DNA of 64,000 bases from contig NZ_BAABBN010000015.1 of the NCBI RefSeq assembly GCF_039537985.1, forward strand, positions 310,001-374,000. The letters run 5' to 3'. Shown here one piece after another: positions 43,101 to 52,023 of this stretch; position 1 is the first letter of the stretch; each line of letters starts with the position of its first letter. This DNA is from Litoribacillus peritrichatus (GTDB taxonomy: Bacteria > Pseudomonadota > Gammaproteobacteria > Pseudomonadales > Litoribrevibacteraceae). Both the position numbers and the translations under genes were made by a program. Below the pieces are notes generated by a model. That model did not search any database and was not told where the DNA came from. It saw nothing but the letters and a program-made list of their open reading frames with translations.

Positions 43101-45978
43101 GTTGGTGATTGATGCCAATGAAAGAAAGCTGACGCGCCTGGTCTTTTTTCAGGTAGTTCAGTTCGCCGTCGGTTTTATACCCGACCAATTTATTCAATGG
43201 CGATACCAGTGCACTGCTGGATGCAATCACGCTGCGGCCACCGCCCGCTTCAAAACCTTCGGCTTTAAAGTTCAAGCGGTAGGTGCCTTTGTCGTACTGG
43301 GAGATGTCCATGCTGAATTGGGCCAAACCGTCGGCGTCGGTTGTTTGGCTTTCCAGCGTTTCGGTGACGCTGCGCAGCTGAGCACGATCATCCCGCAATG
43401 GGTCGATGAAGTTATAAGCACGGAACTCAGGGAAGCCAAAAGAGATCGGCGTTAGTTCTAGCGTGCCGTGAACTTTACGATCTTGTGCCGGCGTACCAAA
43501 TAAGTTTTTAAGCGTGACTTTGCCTACGAGCGCCGGTTGATTTAACCAACCTTTCGATTGTTTCGGTGTGATCTCGGTGGCGATTTTTAACGTATCAGGC
43601 TGGAACTCTTCTACTTTGAAGTTAACTCCGCCTAAGCGGTAATCACGATAACCGCGCTTGGTCAGCAGGTACACGCTGGCAAAGTAATTACCGGTGTTGC
43701 TGGTGGCTTCGGTTTTTAGCTCGATATCAAAGAAACCTTCTTTATTGAGTTTCAGTTTCTTTTTAAGAACTCGTTTGTTGCGTGAGTCTTTGATTTCAAA
43801 TTCAAGCGGAATGCCTTCACTGTTTTTAAAGTTGCGGTTTTTAACGATACTGGCCAGTTTAACGGTTTCGCCTGGGCGATAAATTCCCCGGTCGGAGAAG
43901 ACAAAGGCAGTTAAACGGCTGTTATTGTTTCCGGTATTTCGACTGCCGGAAATATCAAAACGCGAGTAGTTGATTCGGCGGTAACCGTTATCGAATGGCA
44001 GGAAGGAAACATCTTTGCCTTGGCTGACCACGTAAACGGTCGGCGCTTTTTCTCTGGACAGCTTGGACAGGTCGTGAATTTCGACCATGCCGGAATCATT
44101 GGTGTGGCCACTGAATACCGGCAACCCGTTTTTGCCCAGCACTTCCACCTTGGCGTTGCTCACTGGCAAGCCTTTGCTGAGAGACTGGACGAATACGTTT
44201 TGGCGGTTGTAATCGTTGGTTTTTTTCACGATGACGCCAAGATCGGTCACTATGATCAATCGTTGGTCTTCGGTGCCGTATTCGCGGTAATTGTGCTTTG
44301 GATTCCAGCCTTCCACTTTGACGAAGAACACGCCCATGCCTTGCTTTTTCAGGTAAGGGGTCAAAGGTAATGAGGCGTAGTTTAATTCCTTCGGGTGACT
44401 TGGGCTTAAACGAATGACTTGGTCGTAGTTAGAAACAATGTTGTTTTGATCGAATAAGTAGTTATTGAAATAAGGGCTGGAAATATCGCCACCGGTTTGG
44501 CTGATCAGGTGGTTTAATTGATGATCCACCAGTTTGCCTAAGGAGACTTTGATGGCTTTATGACCGCGTGCCATGAAGCTCAAGGTTTGATCGCCATTGA
44601 GTGACATCAACGAACCTTCGCCCATGATTTTGGTTTCTCGCGGGTAGTCGGGTGCCCGGAATACTTTTTGATAGTTTTTGGTGAGTTTGTAATCGCTGGT
44701 GGATAACAACCCTGAGTTCACTTTGATGTAAACCGAGCGGTTTTCGGGGACGTCCAGTTTTACGTTATAGAACTTAGAGAAGTCCCGTTCGTTTTCAAGC
44801 AGGGTCAAAGGGAGTTTGGTGTTGCTCAGGTTGGCCCGTTCGGCGCGTGAAATGTTCCAGCTTTTTTTGCTCTTTGGCAGAAGGTGGATTTCAAGTTTTT
44901 TGTTAATTTCGTCCACAGAAATGCTGTCGGTGAATTGCAGCGTTAAAATTTGCTCTGGCTTGTTTTCTTCATTACGTAAAATTCTGAAATTCGCTTGACT
45001 GACTTTCAGGAAAGTTGACGCATCCGGGAGCAGGATTTTTTTATTAATTTCGGATTTAAACTTGGCACCGTTGGCCGCAGCTTTGACTTCTTTGCCTAAC
45101 ACCAGGTGTGCGTATTTTTCTGATTCGGGCAACTGAATCGGAGCACTTTTAATGTAAGCTTCGCGGTCGTTTAAGCCGTAGTTGATTTCGAACGTCTGAC
45201 GCTCAATGCTGGCTGTCGCGTTTTTGGTGTTTTTAATTTGAAGCTCAAGGTGTTCCTTCAGTGATTCTTTATCCACGGGGTGGCTGAAAGACAGGGTAGC
45301 CACCAAGCGTTGTTCGCTCTTTTTGGTCGGATCTTTGTAGAGGCGGAAATTTTCAGCGCGGACAAAAAACTCAGCGGTGGTGAATTCGTATTCAAGCTCA
45401 CTCATCAGTACGGATTCTGCGAACATGGATTGATCAAACGTGACTTTGTAGGTTTGAGCGGCCGGCCAGTCTTGTTTCGGGACGAATCGGATGTGCTTGT
45501 CGCCCAACCACTGCCATTTACCGGCTTTGTTCGGGAACAAACGAATGCCTTTGGTGATTTCTTTATCAACGTCTTCAATGCGTGCGACGGATAACTGGCC
45601 ATCAGGAATGACGGAGTTTTTTGAATAATCGTATTTAAAGTAAATATCCAGCGGTTGCGGGTGCACCACTTCGGTATTCGCCGACACGTCTGGCGCAGTT
45701 ATCTGGGCCAGTACCTGGGCGGGCTCAGGTATCGACTGGTACCACTGATAACCGGTGTAACCGCCGCCGATCAGGATAACCAGCGTCACCAAACTCGACC
45801 AGAATTTGCCCGGAGATGCTCTGCGTTTGCCGTTAAGGGATTGCAACCAGCCGGGCGTTGACCAACTGAAACCGAGCAAACGGTTGAAGAGGAATTTAAA
45901 CGGCCAAAGAATCGGAAATAACACGATTTTGACGATCATGGCGATAACGGACATCAACCCTGACGTAATAGCGAACAT
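40195..45978 (-). CDS. Alpha-2-macroglobulin family protein (YfhM-like)
   Basis: A 1927-residue protein, longer than E. coli YfhM (1653 residues). An N-terminal membrane helix (about residues 12-35, with a second around 61-76) is followed by many MG-type beta domains, the A2M family core (ARAEFRL-type strands such as FVFSDRGIYRPGETVKLASI), and the thioester motif GCTEQ with Cys1482 and Gln1485, in YIHGCTEQVVSKVFPWV. The thioester forms a covalent bond to attacking proteases, which are trapped. A terpenoid-cyclase-like helical domain follows it and a receptor-binding-like domain ends the protein. It is cotranscribed with pbpC, as is common. Anchoring here is by membrane helix; no lipobox is seen. 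Confidence 0.92.
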   Translation of the reverse strand: MFAITSGLMSVIAMIVKIVLFPILWPFKFLFNRLLGFSWSTPGWLQSLNGKRRASPGKFWSSLVTLVILIGGGYTGYQWYQSIPEPAQVLAQITAPDVSANTEVVHPQPLDIYFKYDYSKNSVIPDGQLSVARIEDVDKEITKGIRLFPNKAGKWQWLGDKHIRFVPKQDWPAAQTYKVTFDQSMFAESVLMSELEYEFTTAEFFVRAENFRLYKDPTKKSEQRLVATLSFSHPVDKESLKEHLELQIKNTKNATASIERQTFEINYGLNDREAYIKSAPIQLPESEKYAHLVLGKEVKAAANGAKFKSEINKKILLPDASTFLKVSQANFRILRNEENKPEQILTLQFTDSISVDEINKKLEIHLLPKSKKSWNISRAERANLSNTKLPLTLLENERDFSKFYNVKLDVPENRSVYIKVNSGLLSTSDYKLTKNYQKVFRAPDYPRETKIMGEGSLMSLNGDQTLSFMARGHKAIKVSLGKLVDHQLNHLISQTGGDISSPYFNNYLFDQNNIVSNYDQVIRLSPSHPKELNYASLPLTPYLKKQGMGVFFVKVEGWNPKHNYREYGTEDQRLIIVTDLGVIVKKTNDYNRQNVFVQSLSKGLPVSNAKVEVLGKNGLPVFSGHTNDSGMVEIHDLSKLSREKAPTVYVVSQGKDVSFLPFDNGYRRINYSRFDISGSRNTGNNNSRLTAFVFSDRGIYRPGETVKLASIVKNRNFKNSEGIPLEFEIKDSRNKRVLKKKLKLNKEGFFDIELKTEATSNTGNYFASVYLLTKRGYRDYRLGGVNFKVEEFQPDTLKIATEITPKQSKGWLNQPALVGKVTLKNLFGTPAQDRKVHGTLELTPISFGFPEFRAYNFIDPLRDDRAQLRSVTETLESQTTDADGLAQFSMDISQYDKGTYRLNFKAEGFEAGGGRSVIASSSALVSPLNKLVGYKTDGELNYLKKDQARQLSFIGINHQLEKVNLGEVTLKRIFKQPISTLVMANDGTYSYQSVIKDRLQDETRMALTAKGLDMHLYTEKAGQYQLQMYSEQGELLTKVDYHVVAAGNMAGQLEKNAELTLKLDRRDYKAGDTIEMNIIAPYSGSGLITIESDKVHNHKWFKTSTNSTVETIKVPAGLEGNAYVNVTFVRSPDSKEVFTSPLSYAVKPFNIDRSAREVDITLNTEPLVRPGSPMKIGYKTDKPSRIVVFAVDEGILQVAKYQQPKPLDHFLTKLALQVNTYQILDLILPEYRILMEQAGIGGGAESMKLLGANLNPFSRTVDKPAVYWSGIVHADATERTLTFNVPDTFSGNLKVMAVAVSDSAMGATSKDSIVRGPFVLSPNVLTVAAPNDAFDVVVGVANGIEGSGDNADIKVSVKVSDNLSVVGDSKTQLIIGEGSEKKARFKLIAKSDQQGSVLGEAKVTFIAQHKNEISERSATLSLRPASSYATRVKTGYSEDKVELNLNPTLYSAFSDKTATASASPMVLTQGLTEYLNNYIHGCTEQVVSKVFPWVTLSQERPEQQTETREKLNALFDKLRSRQTSDGGFGYWQNGRSYAFPTLYAAHLLTEAKLYGYSVPKELLDRALEKVRDIARTQTNNLRAARLRAIAIYLLTRNQIVATSYLVDIHETLQAGNSNWQQDITAVYLAASYQLLKKQDVAEELVSHYQLGKPAHERTDFQSELTMDAQYVYLISSHFPEQQKALDVHSTIMSLLKAPINGRINTISSSYTTMALSAYSQQNRNQFGQDSVEFTDISKALAEHKKLALNTNADFPEVDLSLSSSALEIAASHPVFYQTIQSGFDSKLPSEANYQGLEVFKEYLDDEGNVIAEIAQGQEVNVRLRIRATSGDTVTNTAIIDLLPGGFEIVRSSVPRESGYWQSDYVDVREDRVVFYGQFDKGVTELNYRVKATSAGQFTVPAVYGESMYDPAIFGHSAAGTITVNADD

Positions 45979-46173
45979 AGTGTCGCAGCTCCTTGCTGGT
46001 TATTAGTAGACATGTCGAATGGTACATTCTGGACGTACATGATAGTGGGTGAATTATAGCCGCTGAAACTTTGGAAGTAATGATTAAAAACAGCCGAAAC
46101 TGAGTTCATGATTAAAAACTGGTAAACTGCATCACATTCTTTCGATTATTTACTGATGAGTTGACACCCTGAT

Positions 46174-46581
46174 ATGACACTTGATGACCTGTTAAATAAA
46201 ACCTGTTTAATTGGACTAACTTATTTTAACGCTGCTGGTGACTTGCTAAAGCAGGTTCAGCTTTCGGGGTCAGTGATTTCTGTGCATGAAGAAAATGGAA
46301 TTGCTGTCCGTTTGGATAATCAAACCGAAGAGGCTTCTAACATCATTGCTGTGGACAGCTCAGGTCAGGAAGACCCGGATTTATTTGTGTTGCCACCTTC
46401 ACTCAGTGCCTGGTTTATTGCGCCAAAAGGGCATTATCGAAATTCTGAAAATAACGTTGATGTTAAGAACCCGGATTATTTCGTGACCTGGGATATTCAA
46501 CAAAAACAAGACGATTCAAACGAAGGTGAGCACGAGTGGTGGTCTTGGGAACCAAGAACCATTCCGCCACAAGTGAATTAA
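46174..46581 (+). CDS. Small acidic protein, unknown
   Basis: A 135-residue cytoplasmic protein: MTLDDLLNKTCLIGLTYFNAAGDLLKQVQLSGSV suggests a small beta-barrel N-terminal domain, and the C-terminus is rich in Trp, Asp and Glu (EHEWWSWEPRTIPP). I do not recognise a family. It lies 195 bp from the divergent alpha-2-macroglobulin gene. Its stop codon is in an imperfect 20-bp duplication (46571-46610), so the C-terminus may vary between strains. Confidence 0.6.
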   Translation: MTLDDLLNKTCLIGLTYFNAAGDLLKQVQLSGSVISVHEENGIAVRLDNQTEEASNIIAVDSSGQEDPDLFVLPPSLSAWFIAPKGHYRNSENNVDVKNPDYFVTWDIQQKQDDSNEGEHEWWSWEPRTIPPQVN

Positions 46582-46610
46582 TGAATCCGTAAGTGAATTA
46601 GCGAGTCCGT
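46571..46610. repeat. 20-bp tandem duplication spanning a stop codon
   Basis: AAGTGAATTAATGAATCCGT and AAGTGAATTAGCGAGTCCGT lie side by side and agree in 17 of 20 positions. The TAA stop of the upstream plus-strand gene is in the first unit, and the second unit overlaps the end of the minus-strand membrane-protein gene. Confidence 0.85.
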
Positions 46611-47032
46611 AGGCAATCGGTTTGAGCGTTTTCGGCCAGCGAAAACGAACCATGGGCGTTGGTTGAAACCGATGCCATCTGGTTTTCACTCCCGGATGCG
46701 TAAGACACTGAGATCAGGCTGAATGAGTTTTTAAGTGGCTCCATGATGTTATGGTGACGCTGAGCAGAACTGATGACATTAAACGCCACGAAAGGAAGTA
46801 AGAAAACAACAAGATGGCGGGACGCATCGGTTTTGGAATAATACGAATAAGCCAAAAAAGGCACTAAGGTAGGAATAACGATCAGTAACGAGATCAATTG
46901 AATGAGTCGCTCGCTCTGTATGGTAATTGCACACGTCGGTGTGGCTAAGTTCAGAGTTCCCATGGCCAGAAGTGATATGGCAGATAAGATAGCGAATAAA
47001 GTGATGTATTGACTTTTTATCATTCGGAACAC
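46598..47032 (-). CDS. Membrane protein, unknown
   Basis: A 144-residue protein with three hydrophobic segments (about residues 9-29, 43-66 and 74-90) and a polar C-terminal tail that includes Ser-rich DNA-like low complexity (SASVSTNAHGSF). No family recognised. It lies 26 bp beyond the stop of the endopeptidase-like gene on the same strand, so they may share a transcript. Confidence 0.5.
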   Translation of the reverse strand: MFRMIKSQYITLFAILSAISLLAMGTLNLATPTCAITIQSERLIQLISLLIVIPTLVPFLAYSYYSKTDASRHLVVFLLPFVAFNVISSAQRHHNIMEPLKNSFSLISVSYASGSENQMASVSTNAHGSFSLAENAQTDCLRTR

Positions 47033-47058
47033 GTGACTTCTTTTATCAGTTAAACAGA

Positions 47059-47811
47059 TTATTTACATGGCACCTCGAAATCTACATGGTAGTGTTCGTC
47101 GTGCCTTACCCAAGATGGCTTCTTAGAAAACTGAATGTGTTTTTTAAGATAAGGGCCGTATTGAGTCTCAAAGAGTTTTGGTTGCAACTTGGGGTCGAAT
47201 ATTACTCGCCAGAGATCAAAGCCAAGTTGTTTTGCTTCTTTATGCAACGCAACCAAGTGCGCAGCCAAGGCTTCGTAATCAATGGAATAATTTTCAAACT
47301 GACCACGGTTGTTGAATTCAATATTGTATCCCCATTTGTTCAGGGGGTTTGTGGGCAAATGCACAGAATCGCCTAATTCATTGTGAATAGGCGTCATAAA
47401 GTCGGCTGAAAGGCCATTTTGATGCGTCTTATGGGGGCGAAACGGACCGCCTTCTTCAAAGCCGGTTTCCGCATATTTATAAACTTTACTGGGGTGTTCT
47501 GACTCAAGGCGACGATAAGCGTTCGTTATGATGGTGTGAACTTCCGAGTGGACATAAGTGCGTCCGAGCAATTGCCCTATACGACTGTAGCCTACAAAGT
47601 TATCGCCTTCATGAGGCAGCTGAACGCCGTTTTCTAAACGGCCGTTGGCGGTGGTGCCGTAACAAGTGCTTGTTTGGGCAAAGGCGCTTTCCTGCGTTAA
47701 AGCGAGCGTAAAGAAGAGCCCGGCCAATAACGCTCGGTAATTTAAGTCCTTGCCTTTGGCCGAACTGGGCTTAACTGCTTTGTTCTGTGGTTGTACCGGT
47801 TTCAGATCCAT
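47059..47811 (-). CDS. Penicillin-insensitive murein endopeptidase-like protein
   Basis: A 250-residue protein with a signal-like hydrophobic segment at about residues 26-46 (ALLAGLFFTLALTQESAFA) preceded by an unusually long polar N-terminus. The mature part has the zinc-peptidase pattern of MepA-like (LAS-type) enzymes: PHKTHQNGLSADFMTP, with a His-x6-Asp pair, and the end motif RHDEHYHVDFEVPC, with a His-x-Asp-type third ligand region. Such enzymes cleave peptidoglycan cross-links in the periplasm. The start at 47811 overlaps the upstream DUF2986 gene by 41 bp; a shorter start without overlap is not available, as no ATG lies between residue 1 and the signal segment. Confidence 0.75.
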   Translation of the reverse strand: MDLKPVQPQNKAVKPSSAKGKDLNYRALLAGLFFTLALTQESAFAQTSTCYGTTANGRLENGVQLPHEGDNFVGYSRIGQLLGRTYVHSEVHTIITNAYRRLESEHPSKVYKYAETGFEEGGPFRPHKTHQNGLSADFMTPIHNELGDSVHLPTNPLNKWGYNIEFNNRGQFENYSIDYEALAAHLVALHKEAKQLGFDLWRVIFDPKLQPKLFETQYGPYLKKHIQFSKKPSWVRHDEHYHVDFEVPCK

Positions 47812-47989
47812 CGGTATTTGTTTGCGTTAACGCTTCGGCCGATGACTGCTCGGCTTCCATTTTGGCTCGCTCTGCTTTTGAGATGTAGCGGGGCTTTTTC
47901 TTCGAAGGGTTAAGCGTAAGGTCCTTTTTGATGTTGGCTTTTTTGGCTTTCTTTTTCAGCGTTTCTTTAACTTTTTTACGACGATTCAT
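47771..47989 (-). CDS. DUF2986 small basic protein
   Basis: A 72-residue protein with an extremely basic start (MNRRKKVKETLKKKAKKANIK in outline) and the conserved phrase KPRYISKAERAKMEAEQ, typical of DUF2986. The C-terminal tail is acidic and Thr/Ser-rich. Function unknown; the charge suggests nucleic-acid or ribosome contact, which is inference. It overlaps the endopeptidase-like gene by 41 bp in another frame, so translation of the two may be coupled. Confidence 0.75.
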   Translation of the reverse strand: MNRRKKVKETLKKKAKKANIKKDLTLNPSKKKPRYISKAERAKMEAEQSSAEALTQTNTDGSETGTTTEQSS

Positions 47990-48084
47990 GATGTGTTACA
48001 ACGAAAATGGAATGAATTCAGGAATTATACCTTGAGTTCATTCAATCGGCTAAAAATACTGAAAACATCATGGTGGGCTGGTAA

Positions 48085-49041
48085 TTATTGCTGCACTCTG
48101 GAAAGCATCATGGCTTTTTCATCCCCGACAAATACGCCGATGTGGGCTGCAACGCACTGTGGCAGAGAACATAAAGCGTAACCCCCTTCCAGCATACTGA
48201 CCATTTTTCCCTGGCAGTATTTGTAGGCCATATTCTGGACCCAGCGAGTGATCCAGGCGTAATCGCGTGTTTCCCAGTCAACCTGAGCCATGGCGTCCAG
48301 TCGGTGAGCATCGAAACCGGCAGAAATTAAAATAAGCTGAGGCTGATGAATTTCAAGTGCTGGCTCCCAGATATCGTGGACGGCCTTGCGAATGAAGCTG
48401 CCGTTGGTGTGTTCGTCGATGGGCAGGTTAACGATGTGCTCGGGCAAACCGTACCAATGGCTGTTCGGGTAATAAGGGTGTTGAAACGACGTGCAGACTA
48501 ATGCTCTTGGGTCATCTTTGAGGCATTCAATGGTGCCGTTAGCTTGATGGACATCAAAATCAATGATGGCAACGCGCTCCAGGCCATAGTGGTCAAGGGC
48601 GTATTTGGCGGCGATAGCGATGTTGCTGAAAAAGCAAAAGCCCATGGCTTTTCGGGGTTCAGCGTGATGTCCTGGCGGGCGAGTGGCACAGAAGGCAACC
48701 CGGCTGTCACCGCCAATGACTTCATCCACGGCATTTAAACCGGCGCCGGCTGCGTACCATATGGAGTCCATCGAGCCAGGTCGTAGGGCAGTATCATGAT
48801 CTACCATGATTAAACCGTGTTCCGGTTCGAGCCCTTCGAGTTGGTCGATGTAACCGGCCGGGTGAATGGCTTCTACCCATTTTCGGTCGGCCTTGGTGGC
48901 CTGTACTTTTTTCAGGTCATCGTAGAAGGGTTGTTTTTCCAGGTGGGCCATGATTTTGGTTAAACGCTCAGGACATTCCGGATGGTGATCGGTCATCGAA
49001 TGCTTTAGGCAAGCAGGGTGGCTTATTAAGGTGACAGGCAT
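48085..49041 (-). CDS. Histone deacetylase-family (class II-like) amidohydrolase
   Basis: A 318-residue enzyme of the arginase/deacetylase superfamily. The hallmarks are RPPGHHAEPRKAMGFCFFSN (catalytic His-His), IIDFDVHQANGTIE (Asp-x-His zinc ligands) and SAGFDAHRLDAMAQ (third zinc-ligand Asp). Bacterial members act on acetylpolyamines or acetylated lysines in the cytoplasm. It is divergent from the PatZ-like lysine acetyltransferase gene, 175 bp away, which makes protein deacetylation an attractive guess, though only the genomic position supports it. Confidence 0.88.
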   Translation of the reverse strand: MPVTLISHPACLKHSMTDHHPECPERLTKIMAHLEKQPFYDDLKKVQATKADRKWVEAIHPAGYIDQLEGLEPEHGLIMVDHDTALRPGSMDSIWYAAGAGLNAVDEVIGGDSRVAFCATRPPGHHAEPRKAMGFCFFSNIAIAAKYALDHYGLERVAIIDFDVHQANGTIECLKDDPRALVCTSFQHPYYPNSHWYGLPEHIVNLPIDEHTNGSFIRKAVHDIWEPALEIHQPQLILISAGFDAHRLDAMAQVDWETRDYAWITRWVQNMAYKYCQGKMVSMLEGGYALCSLPQCVAAHIGVFVGDEKAMMLSRVQQ

Positions 49042-49216
49042 AAAGCGATTCTTAATCCTGGTTTATTTTTGTGACGGCGCTGTGAATTTAATTAAACGCT
49101 AACACCAACCAATGCACAAAACATTGATCTGGCGCGTACTTTAACGGTGCTTTCAATTAAGAACCGAAATATACTGCTTTTCAATGGAATAGAGAAGAAC
49201 CTGGAGTCAGTTCGTC

Positions 49217-51952
49217 ATGGCAACGAAATATCTTAAATACTTTTTCGAACCGAAGTCCATCGCTGTGATTGGCGCGTCCGTAAAAGAAGGCAAGATGGGA
49301 CAGATTGTCCTGAAAAATTTGGTGGAAAGCGATTACCAAGGCGCGGTATACGCTGTCAATAAACACCGCCAGGACGACATTTTAGGGGTTCCTACCTACA
49401 AAAGAATCAAATCTTTACCCGAAAAACTCGATCTGGCTGTGGTGTGTACGCCACCGGAAACTTTACTGCTGATTATGCAGCAATTAGTGTGGAAAGGTGT
49501 GCGCGCAGTGATGTTGCTGACCGGCGGGCTGTCACGCAAACACAGTTGGGTAGACAACAACATCAATCTTGCGGTGTTGCGTTTGGCCAAGGCTCATAAT
49601 ATCCGGGTGATTGGCCCCAATACCCTGGGTCTGATGTCTTCAGTCAATCCGATCAATATCAGCTATGGCCATTTACCTATTCTGCCGGGCAGCGTGGCTT
49701 ACGTCGGCCAGTCTGGCACGGTGGCGAGCAGCATACTGGACTGGGCGTACGCAAGAGGGTTCGGCTTTTCTCATTTCATTAACCTGGATGACCGGGGCGA
49801 TGTGGACCTTGCTGACATCGTTGACTACTTGTCTTTGAATCGATCAGTCAAAGTCATAGTGCTTCATGTGGAAGACATTAAGCGACCGGATAAGTTTGTT
49901 GCTGCGGTCGGTGCCGCAGCAAAAGCCAAACTGGTGGTGGCGGTGCGCTCCGGTGACAGCAATGGTTTATACGATGGCAAGGACAGCGGTTTGGCGGAAG
50001 GCATTCAGGATTCCGGCAGAATTTATCGCCAGATGTTCAGGCGTTTAGGGGTAATGCATCTTAAAACACCGATTGACCTGATGGAGAGTTTGCCGATTCT
50101 TGAACAGCAAAAGCGGTTTAAGGGGCATCGTCTGGCGATTTTGTCGAACAGTATCGGAATGGCGATGGTGGCCAGCGATCGCTTGTACGACCAAGGGCGT
50201 GACCTGTTGGCGAACTTGAGTCAGGAAACGGTGGCTAAGCTCAGTAAAGTTTTACCCAAATACTGGTCGCACCGTAATCCGGTGGATCTGGATGTGGGCG
50301 CTTCGGCGGAGATTTACCTGAAGGTCGCGCAGATCATATCGGCAGACCCGAACGTCGACATTCTGATGGTGTTGCACGTCCCCAGTGCTCATGCACACTC
50401 GATGACAATTGCTGAACAGTTGGTGGAACATTGCTCCACAGTAAAAGTACCTATGTTGATGTGTTGGGTCGGCGAAAGCAGTTTGCAAAAAGCCAGGGAC
50501 TTGTTTGATGAGCATTCTATTCCTTCGTTCAATAGCCCTGAAATTGCCACACAGGCTTACCGCCATGCGATGAATTATCACTTTACCAAATCCATCTTGC
50601 GGGAAACGCCGGTGCGATTGAATTTGCCCGGCAGTAAGGAAGGTTCCAAAAAGTTATTCAAACGATACACGCCGGGTTGTGTGTTGAACCCGGATACCAT
50701 GGTCGAACTGGTGAAACTGTACGGTTTTGAAATGGTGGACACGGTATTCGCCGATGACATCCCTGGCTTGCAACGTAACGTTGAAAAGTTAGGGTTTCCG
50801 GTGAACCTCACTCTGATTAATACCCGCCGGTTAACGCCGTTTTCATATCGCGATGACCCTTTGAAGTGGCGGGGTTGTCAGCGAAATGTCAGTGATCAGG
50901 CGGAATTGAAAGACGCAGCGGAGACGTTGCTTAAACGTTACCAACAGCATGACCCGGAGAATCCGGTGTTGATGTACAGCGCGCAGAAGGTGTTGGCGCC
51001 GTCCTTTGGTTTGCAGTTTAACTTTGGGGTAACCCGGGATGAAAAATTCGGGCCGTTGATTTTCTTTGGCGCGGGCGGTTCTACGGTGAACATTCGATCC
51101 GACCGACAGGTGGCTTTTCCTCCGTTAAATATGACGCTTGCCGGTGACTTAATCCGTCGTTCCTACGTTTCGCATTTATTGCAGGAAAATGGCGGTGTAG
51201 GTGAACTTCAGAAGAAAATTCTGGCGAAGGCGTTGGTGTCTTTATCTCAGATGGTGATGGATCAGCCTACGCTTGGGTTGTTGGAAATTTCGGCGCAATT
51301 CCACCGTAAAGATAAGTTGGTGATTTACGATGCATCCGGTATTGCTGCCTCGAAAAAACCGTCTCTTTTTCAAGGCTATCCTGAACAGTTGATTGAGCCT
51401 GTGGTCTTAAAACGCTCGAAAACCGGCGTCATCATTCGGCCGATTCGGGCCGAAGATGCTCATGCGATGATTGATTTTCAGAACAGCATTTCACCGGAAG
51501 CCAACCGGTTCCGGTTTTTTCATCGTCAGGCGCGTTTTTCGGCCACGGAAATCGCCCGTTTGACTCAAATTGATTACGACCGGGAAATGGCGTTTGTAGC
51601 GGTAAGCCAGAATCAGTTTGGAGAAGACCGGATCATTGGTGAAGTCAGAACCTGGACCGACCCGGACAATGTGTCTGCTGAGTTTGCGGTCATGGTACGG
51701 GATGATCAGAAGGGCGAAGGCTTAGGGGTGACGTTGATGAATAAAATGATTGGCTATTGCAAACAAAGAAAGACACTGGCCATGATCGGAACTGTGTTAC
51801 CCGAAAATTCAGCGATGCTGAGATTGGCAGAGAAGTTAGGCTTTGAAAGTTGTTATAACTCGGAAGAACAGGTTTGTGAACTCTTCCTGAAGTTAAATAG
51901 GCCGAGTGAAGATTGGCAAAAAGTCAGGTTTCAAGCACTGGCGAATGGTTAA
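49217..51952 (+). CDS. PatZ/YfiQ-like protein acetyltransferase (acyl-CoA synthetase-GNAT fusion)
   Basis: A 911-residue protein. Residues 1-460 form the CoA-binding and ligase-like domains of an NDP-forming acyl-CoA synthetase (FEPKSIAVIGAS, VGQSGTVASSILDWA), about 480-700 an ATP-grasp-like domain (GPLIFFGAGGSTVNI), and about 735-895 a GNAT acetyltransferase domain (VIIRPIRAEDAHAMIDF, VMVRDDQKGEGLGVTLMNKMI with the acetyl-CoA loop). In E. coli PatZ the synthetase part is not active as ligase and senses acetyl-CoA, while the GNAT part acetylates lysines of Acs and other proteins. It is divergent from a deacetylase-like gene and ends at a strong bidirectional terminator. Confidence 0.92.
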   Translation: MATKYLKYFFEPKSIAVIGASVKEGKMGQIVLKNLVESDYQGAVYAVNKHRQDDILGVPTYKRIKSLPEKLDLAVVCTPPETLLLIMQQLVWKGVRAVMLLTGGLSRKHSWVDNNINLAVLRLAKAHNIRVIGPNTLGLMSSVNPINISYGHLPILPGSVAYVGQSGTVASSILDWAYARGFGFSHFINLDDRGDVDLADIVDYLSLNRSVKVIVLHVEDIKRPDKFVAAVGAAAKAKLVVAVRSGDSNGLYDGKDSGLAEGIQDSGRIYRQMFRRLGVMHLKTPIDLMESLPILEQQKRFKGHRLAILSNSIGMAMVASDRLYDQGRDLLANLSQETVAKLSKVLPKYWSHRNPVDLDVGASAEIYLKVAQIISADPNVDILMVLHVPSAHAHSMTIAEQLVEHCSTVKVPMLMCWVGESSLQKARDLFDEHSIPSFNSPEIATQAYRHAMNYHFTKSILRETPVRLNLPGSKEGSKKLFKRYTPGCVLNPDTMVELVKLYGFEMVDTVFADDIPGLQRNVEKLGFPVNLTLINTRRLTPFSYRDDPLKWRGCQRNVSDQAELKDAAETLLKRYQQHDPENPVLMYSAQKVLAPSFGLQFNFGVTRDEKFGPLIFFGAGGSTVNIRSDRQVAFPPLNMTLAGDLIRRSYVSHLLQENGGVGELQKKILAKALVSLSQMVMDQPTLGLLEISAQFHRKDKLVIYDASGIAASKKPSLFQGYPEQLIEPVVLKRSKTGVIIRPIRAEDAHAMIDFQNSISPEANRFRFFHRQARFSATEIARLTQIDYDREMAFVAVSQNQFGEDRIIGEVRTWTDPDNVSAEFAVMVRDDQKGEGLGVTLMNKMIGYCKQRKTLAMIGTVLPENSAMLRLAEKLGFESCYNSEEQVCELFLKLNRPSEDWQKVRFQALANG

Positions 51953-52023
51953 CCGATCGCAGAGTTTCAGAGTCAGTCGTAATTTTGCTTAAGAATAGGT
52001 TTTGTAGAAGCAGAATGCTGAAT

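Noticed and set aside
46079..46130. Repeated ATGATTAAAAAC words upstream of the 46174 gene
   Set aside because: Short, AT-rich and irregular; not enough to call a regulator array.
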